This document shows, in pieces, positions 13,988 to 16,953 of a stretch of DNA of 16,953 bases. A program made the translations under genes and the position numbers. Every line of letters begins with the position of its first letter. The first letter of the stretch is position 1. Origin of the DNA: DSOS01 sp035286585 (GTDB lineage Bacteria; Chloroflexota; Anaerolineae; Anaerolineales; UBA4823); the NCBI GenBank assembly GCA_035286585.1, contig DATEDC010000034.1:1-16953 (forward strand), given 5' to 3'. The notes under the pieces are model-generated. The model made no database searches, was not told the origin of the DNA, and saw only the letters and a list, made by a program, of their open reading frames with translations.

Positions 13988-14801
13988 TGATTTTTGAAGT
14001 GAAGATCAGGCTGCCGGCGATGAAAACAGCCAGCGCCACGCTGGCGGCAATAGCCCATTCGCCCCATCCCGGAACCACACCCTCATACAGAGGTCGTCGA
14101 AATACCTGCAACAGGTAATACATGGGGTTAAGCTTGAGCAGCCAGACTCGATCCGCAGGCAGGATATCCGCGGGGTAGATGATCGGGGTGGCGTACATCC
14201 ACAGGGTCAGGATCACTTCGTATACCGGCAGCATATCGGCGAAATAAACCGCCGCGGCGGCCAGTATCAATCCAATGCCCAGGGAGAAGATGGCTAACAA
14301 GAGGATCGCCAGGGGCATGATCAATATGGACAGATGGATCTTCATCCCCAGGAAGAGGGTGATGGCGAAAAGCGGGACCAGGGAGATGGTCAGGTTTACC
14401 AATCCTGTCCCCAGGGCGGAAAAGGTAAACACAGACTTGGGCACATAGATGCGGTTCAACAGCCCGCCGCTCAGTATCATACCCTGTAGCGCCTGAATGG
14501 TGGTGCTGGAGAAAAAATTCCACAGGATCAGACCGCTTAGCAAATAGACCGGATAATACTGGATGGCGAAGCGGAACAGGTTGGTAAAAACCAGGGTCAA
14601 CACCACCATCATCAGGAGCGGGTTGAGCAGTGTCCAGATTACTCCCAAAAAGGAGCGCTTGTAGCGCGTCTTGATCGAGCTGGAGACGAATTGGTACAGC
14701 AGGTCGCGATATTTTATGAGCGTCAGGAACTCCTCTATCAGCGGATGAGGGCGCTTAGAAGAATCGTAAATTTCCTTTGTAGCTTGGATTTCATCAGTCA
14801 A
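13965..14801 (-). CDS. Polysaccharide ABC-2 exporter permease (Wzm/TagG/KpsM-like)
   Basis: This 278-residue integral membrane protein is the channel half of a glycan ABC exporter. It has a cytoplasmic N-terminus, the amphipathic entry segment RYKRSFLGVIWTLLNPLL (46-63) typical of ABC-2 exporters, and about six membrane helices. WMYATPIIYPADILP (202-216) and LNPMYYLLQVFRRPLYEG (in the C-terminal third) are family hallmarks. No ATG fits. Translation is predicted from TTG at 14801, seven bases after TGAGGT (14814-14809). It lies 34 bases after the GT4 stop and overlaps the ATPase gene by 23 bases. The specific glycan is unknown. Confidence 0.9.
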   Translation of the reverse strand: MTDEIQATKEIYDSSKRPHPLIEEFLTLIKYRDLLYQFVSSSIKTRYKRSFLGVIWTLLNPLLMMVVLTLVFTNLFRFAIQYYPVYLLSGLILWNFFSSTTIQALQGMILSGGLLNRIYVPKSVFTFSALGTGLVNLTISLVPLFAITLFLGMKIHLSILIMPLAILLLAIFSLGIGLILAAAAVYFADMLPVYEVILTLWMYATPIIYPADILPADRVWLLKLNPMYYLLQVFRRPLYEGVVPGWGEWAIAASVALAVFIAGSLIFTSKINEYAYRT

Positions 14802-14808
14802 GGCTTAT

Positions 14809-14814
14809 ACCTCA
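14809..14814 (-). promoter_or_regulatory. Ribosome binding site supporting the TTG start of the permease gene
   Basis: TGAGGT on the minus strand is seven bases before the TTG at 14801-14799. The only nearby ATG (offset by seven bases) is out of frame, so this site decides the start. Confidence 0.65.
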
Positions 14815-14835
14815 GTCAACATTGGAGGCTGGCAA

Positions 14836-16020
14836 TCATTCGGGAGGGATCGCATTATTATACCCTTCAGTTGATCGCCTGGTCTTGATTAAAAGTTCTG
14901 TGTAGAGAGCTTCATACTGGCGGACCATGTGGATATCATCGTAATCTTTACTCCGTAATACTGCCGCTTCAGACATCTGTCGCTGCATTGCGGCTGATGT
15001 AAGGATCAGGTGCAGGGCACTGACAAGAGCATTTACGTTATTGGGTGGTATTACCAAACCCTGTTCCCCATTTTCAATCACCAGATCATTATCGCCCACC
15101 TGCGTGACCACGCTGGGAGTGCCTGCAGCAAGAGCTTCGAGCAGCACAACAGGCATAGCCTCATAATGGGAGGGCAATGCGAGCACATCGCTGGCGAACA
15201 GGAACCTTTCGATTTGTTCCTGATACCCCCAGAATTTCACCCGATCTTCAAGGCCCAGTCTGTGCGATTGTGTTTCCAGTTGCGTTTTCAGTGGACCATC
15301 TCCGACCAGCCACACTTCAAATCCGTTGAGAACTAGCTGCAGGCGAGCCGCCGCTTCGAGCAGTAGATCTAATCCTTTTTCCTCATCCAGGCGACCGATA
15401 AAGGTAACGATTTTCGTGTCTGGCGATAGGTTGTATGAGCTGCGCAGCTCATCCCGGTTTACACCCCGCCGGAAGCGATCCAGATCGATGCCGTTCGGAA
15501 TGACGACAGAGGCTTCAGCAGGCGATATCCGGGCAGCCACACTTTGGTCCCGGAAGCGTTCGGAAACAAATACCAACCGGCTCGTAGCCCTGTGGTTCAG
15601 GAGCTTGTCCAGGCTGATGTATACCCTCCGCCCTAATCGGGGTTTTAGCGTTTGTCGGTTACCATGGTAAAGCCAGACTGGCAGGTGCACCGTAACAATC
15701 ACCGGCAAGCCCAGGATCAGCGCAGCCAGCCTGCCGGGGATGGCGGCAATTGAGCTGTGGATATGCGCCAAATCCACCGCCTCCAGCCTGAGGATTTTGG
15801 CAAGTTTATAAATGAAGAATGGCTGAAAAGCCGACCAGTGGAGCAAGGGGATAACCTTGGCCCCCAACATTTGCGCTTTGGAACGGAACTGCTCGGAAAC
15901 TGGGGCGAGGATCACAAACTTGAACGACCTCGCATCTGCCCTGCGCAGCAGCGTCAGGATGTGACTCTCTACCCCGCCATAATCTAATTCCCGCTCGTAC
16001 AACAGCGCAATCGTCTTCAC
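14836..16020 (-). CDS. GT4 glycosyltransferase
   Basis: This 394-residue GT-B glycosyltransferase is a clear GT4 member. It has the nucleotide-sugar enzyme start LDYGGVESHILTLL (12-25), VFVSERFRD (150-158), VIPNGIDLDRF (173-183), the donor-site FIGRLDEEKGLDLLLEAA (207-224; Arg210, Lys215), VGDGPLK (239-245) and the E-x7-E pair in HYEAMPVVLLEALAAGTP (Glu287, Glu295). The start is GTG at 16020-16018, sharing bases with the stop of the GT2 gene (GTGA), so translation is probably coupled. The last 20 or so residues are polar and unconserved. It probably adds a sugar to the lipid-linked glycan at the inner membrane face. Donor and linkage are unknown. Confidence 0.9.
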   Translation of the reverse strand: MKTIALLYERELDYGGVESHILTLLRRADARSFKFVILAPVSEQFRSKAQMLGAKVIPLLHWSAFQPFFIYKLAKILRLEAVDLAHIHSSIAAIPGRLAALILGLPVIVTVHLPVWLYHGNRQTLKPRLGRRVYISLDKLLNHRATSRLVFVSERFRDQSVAARISPAEASVVIPNGIDLDRFRRGVNRDELRSSYNLSPDTKIVTFIGRLDEEKGLDLLLEAAARLQLVLNGFEVWLVGDGPLKTQLETQSHRLGLEDRVKFWGYQEQIERFLFASDVLALPSHYEAMPVVLLEALAAGTPSVVTQVGDNDLVIENGEQGLVIPPNNVNALVSALHLILTSAAMQRQMSEAAVLRSKDYDDIHMVRQYEALYTELLIKTRRSTEGYNNAIPPE

Positions 16021-16952
16021 GATTCAGCTTTGCCGGGTAAATAAGGGTTCCCGAACAGGCGCCCGGCCAGGAAAAGTCCAACGCGTCCGGAATAAACCCA
16101 GAACCACAAGAGGCGCGGGGGCCAGGACCGGTAACGGTAAGAGCGGCGCAGGTAATCGCGAGCTGCAGCCAGGTTCCCCGCCCAAAAGGCGCAATCCGCG
16201 GCGCGATGATAGATATTGGCGAGCGCCTCGCGCTTTACGGCAAGTATTGCTGAAGGCAGATCGTCCCGACTGAAGAATTTTCTGTACATTTGCACCAATT
16301 CGACTGCGAAGCCGCCTAATTGAGCCACCGACTTGGCGGTGGCGTGTAATCTTAACGCCGCCAGCTTTTCCGGGAAATATTCTATTTTGTGCTGCAAACC
16401 GAGGCGCAGCCAATAGTCAAAATCCATAACGAAGGAAAGCCTTTCGTCGAGCCAGCCGGCGTTCTCGATGACGCCTCGCCGCATAAAAGCCGCCGGCTGG
16501 GGAATGTAATTGATCGTCGATCGCACCAGTTCAACAAAATCAAAAGGGCGAGTTGGATAAGCTTTCAGAACGCCGCCGCGCGAATCGATCATGTCGCACT
16601 CCCCGTAAACTATATCCACTTCGGGATGGAGCTGGAAATACTCGCCGACTTTGCGCAAAGCGCCTGGAGTGTATAAATCATCCGAATTGAGCCAGGCAAG
16701 CACCTCCCCTGATGCAAGTTGCCAGCCGCGGTTGATGGCTGCCGATTGACCGCTGCCCGGCTCGATGATCCAGCGCAGAGCTTCCCCATAAGTTGGGAGC
16801 AGTTCCTGGGTGCCATCCGTCGAGCCTCCATCGATCACAATATGCTCGAGCTTGGGGTAAGCCTGGTGAAGCACCGAATTGATCGTGGCTTCGATGAAGT
16901 GGCGTTGATTTAAGCTTGGCGTTACTATGGAGATCGAGGGGAGAGAGTTCAT
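16017..16952 (-). CDS. GT2 family glycosyltransferase
   Basis: This 311-residue inverting GT-A glycosyltransferase starts with SISIVTPSLNQRHFIEATI (6-24), followed by the nucleotide-binding IDGGSTDGT (40-48, Asp41). Next come GSGQSAAINRGW (66-77), the metal-binding LNSDD (88-92, DxD-type) and the acceptor-side FVMDFDYWLRL (174-184). The last about 100 residues are helical and basic, and may hold it to the membrane. The ATG at 16952 is one base from the window edge, so its ribosome binding site and any longer start cannot be checked. It is the most upstream gene seen of the polysaccharide run, which may continue beyond the window. Its stop overlaps the GTG of the next gene. Confidence 0.9.
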   Translation of the reverse strand: MNSLPSISIVTPSLNQRHFIEATINSVLHQAYPKLEHIVIDGGSTDGTQELLPTYGEALRWIIEPGSGQSAAINRGWQLASGEVLAWLNSDDLYTPGALRKVGEYFQLHPEVDIVYGECDMIDSRGGVLKAYPTRPFDFVELVRSTINYIPQPAAFMRRGVIENAGWLDERLSFVMDFDYWLRLGLQHKIEYFPEKLAALRLHATAKSVAQLGGFAVELVQMYRKFFSRDDLPSAILAVKREALANIYHRAADCAFWAGNLAAARDYLRRSYRYRSWPPRLLWFWVYSGRVGLFLAGRLFGNPYLPGKAES

Positions 16953-16953
16953 T

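Overview
The window is a GC-rich bacterial segment carrying 16 protein genes. Fifteen are on the minus strand and one short gene is on the plus strand. The best guess for the organism is a member of Chloroflexota, probably Anaerolineae-like. This rests on an anchored metalloprotease with a Thr/Pro/Ser-rich linker and on the general style of the polysaccharide genes. It is an inference from recognition, not from any marker gene. No rRNA, tRNA, CRISPR array, insertion sequence or origin was seen.

Region 1 (1-2630) is a pantothenate operon read leftwards, in the order panB, panE, panC. PanC is cut by the window edge. PanB makes ketopantoate, PanE reduces it to pantoate, and PanC joins pantoate to beta-alanine. 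The genes are tightly packed: a 14-base gap with a strong Shine-Dalgarno before panE, and an ATGA overlap at panE/panC. The 210-base upstream gap holds three tandem 15-base palindromic units. One of them covers the -10 box of a good candidate promoter, so it is a possible operator.

Region 2 (2631-4948) holds a stand-alone sulfotransferase-family gene, a 93-base interrupted inverted repeat, adenosine deaminase (add) and, divergently, a small YtxH-like membrane protein. add and the YtxH-like gene appear to use back-to-back promoters whose -10 boxes overlap by four bases. A perfect 22-bp hairpin flanked by A5 and T5 ends both convergent units at 4965-5011.

Region 3 (5033-16952) is one leftward run of ten genes for a cell-surface polysaccharide. 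In transcription order they are: a GT2 glycosyltransferase, a GT4 glycosyltransferase, an ABC-2 permease, its ATPase, UDP-GlcNAc 2-epimerase (wecB), two more GT4 glycosyltransferases, a Wzz-like two-helix membrane protein, an O-antigen ligase/polymerase-like membrane protein, and an anchored M6-like metalloprotease. Spacing is mostly under 40 bases with several stop/start overlaps, so a single transcript ending at the 22-bp terminator is plausible. The one larger internal gap is 104 bases at 9622-9725. The likely scheme is that the glycosyltransferases build a lipid-linked glycan, with ManNAc supplied through WecB. The ABC pair exports it, and the last three membrane proteins handle length control, polymerisation or ligation, and perhaps surface processing.

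The most unusual points are the mixture of ABC-export parts with Wzz/ligase-type parts, the apparent loss of the usual His in the ligase-like protein, the coupling of a surface protease to that gene, and the palindrome array at the pan promoter. No wholly new defence or mobile system was recognised.
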